From: Candidatus Methanoplasma sp. | Lineage (GTDB): Archaea; Thermoplasmatota; Thermoplasmata; Methanomassiliicoccales; Methanomethylophilaceae | NCBI GenBank assembly: GCA_031254265.1 | Contig: JAIRUV010000070.1 | Span: 1 to 7,058, forward strand | Direction: 5' to 3' | DNA length: 7,058 nt | Notes under the pieces: generated by a model | Told to the model about the DNA's origin: nothing | The model's database searches: none | The model's input: only the letters and a program-made list of their open reading frames with translations | In this document: piece by piece, positions 5,538 through 7,058 of the stretch | Layout: every line of letters starts with the position of its first letter | Position numbering within the stretch: the stretch's first letter is position 1 | Made by a program: the position numbers and the translations under genes

Positions 5538-6214
5538 TTGATATAAAGAAAGAGCTGAATGACAACATCGACCAAAAATACCAGAAGTTCCACACCGGGA
5601 TTATCCCCGGGGCGAAAGAGATACTTGGCGTAAGAGTGCCTGTCCTGAGGGATATCTCAAAGAGGATATGCACGGAGGATTGGAGGTCTTTCCTGAAAGA
5701 GCCCGCTGTATCCCATGAAGAGCAGATGCTTAAGGCACTGGTCATAGGAAGTGCAGCTATGAGTGTCGAAGAACGTCTGGCTCTGACAAAGGAATTCGTC
5801 CCCGAGATAGGCAACTGGGCTGTCTGTGATACCCTTTGCGGTTCGTGGAAAGTGAAGAAGCAGGATAAAGAGAAACTTTGGAGTTATTGTTTGGATCTTA
5901 TGAGAACCGACGATGAGTTCAAGATGAGGGTGTCCGCGGTCATGATGCTTTACCACTTCGTCGATGACGATCATATAGACGATGTGCTCAGGTCGCTGAC
6001 TTCGAGATACCACCCAGGATACTACTACAGGATGGGCGCCGCATGGGCACTTGCGGACTGTTTCATCAAATTCCCTGAGAAAACAGAACCGATGCTGTTC
6101 CTGGACTCGCTTGACAAAGACATACGTAACAAGGCGGTGCAGAAGATCTCCGATTCTTTCAGAGTGAGCAAGGAAGACAAAGAACGGTTGAAAGATAGGA
6201 AGAGGACCTGCTGA
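5534..6214 (+). CDS. AlkD-like DNA alkylation repair glycosylase
   Basis: This protein of about 226 residues belongs to the DNA alkylation repair (AlkD/AlkC, PF08713-type) HEAT-repeat family, whose characterised members excise alkylated bases such as N7- and N3-alkylpurines. The N-terminus has the family pattern KYQKFH....PG then ILGVRVPVLR at 30-39. Residues matching the catalytic and DNA-contact set of Bacillus cereus AlkD are present by motif and spacing: W95 and D99 in NWAVCD, R132 in MRVSAVMM, and W171 in GAAWALAD. I chose TTG at 5534 because a GAGGGG site lies 8 nt upstream and the codon overlaps the ogt TGA at 5535-5537. The longer open frame back to 5405 lies within ogt and adds Arg-rich, non-homologous sequence. 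Its stop directly abuts that of the convergent gene. T-rich runs at 6246-6249 and 6306-6310 could end its transcript. Confidence 0.9.
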   Translation: MIDIKKELNDNIDQKYQKFHTGIIPGAKEILGVRVPVLRDISKRICTEDWRSFLKEPAVSHEEQMLKALVIGSAAMSVEERLALTKEFVPEIGNWAVCDTLCGSWKVKKQDKEKLWSYCLDLMRTDDEFKMRVSAVMMLYHFVDDDHIDDVLRSLTSRYHPGYYYRMGAAWALADCFIKFPEKTEPMLFLDSLDKDIRNKAVQKISDSFRVSKEDKERLKDRKRTC

Positions 6215-6757
6215 TCAGGATTCTCCCTTTATCAGTTCGAATATCTTTTCCGCATTCTCTTTTCCCAGACGGGCTCCTCTTCTCTCAAGATAGATCCAGT
6301 TCCTCTTTTTACACTCCTCTTCGAAGTCCGGACACGTGACAGCTATCACTTTCCCCCGCAGGAACGTATCGCCCTCCAGCATCATAGCGAACATGTCCCT
6401 GGGCACGCAGACGATCACCATGTCAAAATAGATGGATGCCTGTTTCACCTGCCCGATGTAGTCCTTTTCTTTTTGGACCCTTTCGTAATCCTCTCTGCTG
6501 GACATGACCCCGCTGTAGCTGGTTATGACATGGTCGCCGTGGACATACCCGAATCTTGTGGATATCACGCCGTAATAAGCATCGCACATCTTCCTTCCGT
6601 CCTTCTTGGCGGTGTCGAGCCTTGCCACCAGTTTCTTTACCTCTTCCGCGCGTCCGCCGAACATCTCGAACGCTGTGGCCAATCCCTTTTTCAGAAAAAC
6701 GGTCGAATCGTTCGTCAGGACCAATATCGACTTTGGGTTAGCTTTGTCTGTTTTCAT
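6215..6757 (-). CDS. Hypothetical protein, 180 aa, next to hypD
   Basis: I cannot assign this protein with confidence. It is a soluble alpha/beta-type sequence: ILVLTNDST at 11-19, YYGVISTRFGYV at 61-72, DMVIVCVPRDMF at 112-123 and KVIAVTCPDFEEE at 136-148 look like strands of a Rossmann-like sheet. Charged helices lie between them, notably at 87-105. The aromatic-GVISTRFG-aromatic element recalls the YYILSAKYGLL-type motif of DUF6884/YaaA-like proteins, but that similarity is only suggestive. No signal peptide or transmembrane helix is seen. The ATG at 6757 is one base after the hypD stop (TAAAATG), so the gene is almost certainly co-transcribed with hypD, although it is not a known hyp maturation factor. 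Its stop abuts the stop of the AlkD-like gene. Confidence 0.75.
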   Translation of the reverse strand: MKTDKANPKSILVLTNDSTVFLKKGLATAFEMFGGRAEEVKKLVARLDTAKKDGRKMCDAYYGVISTRFGYVHGDHVITSYSGVMSSREDYERVQKEKDYIGQVKQASIYFDMVIVCVPRDMFAMMLEGDTFLRGKVIAVTCPDFEEECKKRNWIYLERRGARLGKENAEKIFELIKGES

Positions 6758-6758
6758 T

Positions 6759-7058
6759 TTATATCTTCTTCCCTGAGAATCTGTATGCTATGCTGCAGTT
6801 GCCCTCCTCGGAGACCATACAGGGTCCTCTTGGACTCATCGGTTTGCACGCCGTGCCGAACATGGGACATTCTTCTGACTTTATAAGTCCTCTCAGCACC
6901 TCTCCGCATTTGCACCCTGCCGCCTCCGCCTCCACTTCCGGAGTCTTGGAAAGGACCTCTTTGTGAACATTGGTCGCATCATGGGCTGAGAACTCTGGCT
7001 TGAGCGCCAGCGTGCTTTTCGGTATGACGGGGAACCCTCTCCATTCCCTATCGATCGG
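6759..7058 (-). CDS. hypD: HypD, [NiFe]-hydrogenase maturation protein (3' part)
   Basis: The window ends inside this gene; 99 C-terminal residues followed by TAA are present, roughly the last quarter of a family that is usually about 350-375 residues long. HypD is the Fe-S scaffold that, with HypC, assembles the Fe(CN)2CO group of [NiFe] hydrogenases, receiving cyanide made by HypE and HypF. The fragment carries the diagnostic C-terminal pattern CKCGEVLRG (C49 and C51 of the fragment), then ECPMFG..C (C64, C71) and GPCMVSEEG.C (C80, C88), which includes the [4Fe-4S] cluster ligands of the family. It implies that the organism has a [NiFe] hydrogenase. The frame is intact up to the window edge. 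Other hyp genes, if present, would lie beyond 7058. Confidence 0.95.
   Translation of the reverse strand, partial: PIDREWRGFPVIPKSTLALKPEFSAHDATNVHKEVLSKTPEVEAEAAGCKCGEVLRGLIKSEECPMFGTACKPMSPRGPCMVSEEGNCSIAYRFSGKKI

Noticed and set aside
1..7058. CRISPR array, tRNA, rRNA, insertion sequence or long repeats
   Set aside because: No regularly spaced repeats, cloverleaf-like arms, transposase frames or terminal inverted repeats were seen; nearly every base lies in a recognisable or plausible gene.

Overview
The window looks archaeal, most likely from the Thermoplasmatota and possibly a Methanomassiliicoccales-like lineage; this is inference, because no rRNA or other marker gene is present. Support comes from TATA-like boxes centred about 25-27 nt upstream of several start codons (the leaderless-transcript geometry of archaea), frequent AGG (Arg) and ATA (Ile) codons, very compact spacing, and the gene content: a HypD [NiFe]-hydrogenase maturation protein, MenA-like prenyltransferases with a UbiE-type methylase, and a BASS-type transporter. 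No tRNA, rRNA, CRISPR array, insertion sequence or gene-free stretch over 300 bases was seen.

Layout. Positions 15-257 (+) hold a small four-cysteine protein of unknown function. It converges on, and overlaps by 12 bp, a UbiA-superfamily prenyltransferase (246-1247, -). Upstream of that on the same strand is a translationally coupled pair, a MenA-like prenyltransferase (2094-3011) followed by a UbiE/MenG-type methyltransferase (1339-2094). Together the three genes look like the end of a lipoquinone-type pathway, joining a prenyl chain to an aromatic ring and then C-methylating the ring. A BASS-family membrane transporter (3126-4109, +) diverges from the MenA-like gene.

The transporter converges, with a 21 bp overlap, on a DUF1848 protein (4089-5012, -) that carries a radical-SAM-like CX3CX2C motif near its C-terminus. 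DUF1848 diverges from a two-gene alkylation-repair operon: an O6-alkylguanine-DNA alkyltransferase (5067-5537, +) and an AlkD-like HEAT-repeat DNA glycosylase (5534-6214, +), whose likely TTG start overlaps the upstream stop codon. The AlkD gene then meets, stop codon against stop codon, a 180-residue protein of unknown function (6215-6757, -). That protein lies one nucleotide downstream of the 3' end of hypD (6759 to the window edge, -).

The two themes most worth following are (i) a compact prenylated redox-carrier cluster with two dissimilar UbiA proteins, one of which lacks the usual second aspartate motif, and (ii) a DNA-alkylation-repair operon sharing a very short divergent promoter with a DUF1848 protein that may be a permuted or unusual radical-SAM enzyme.
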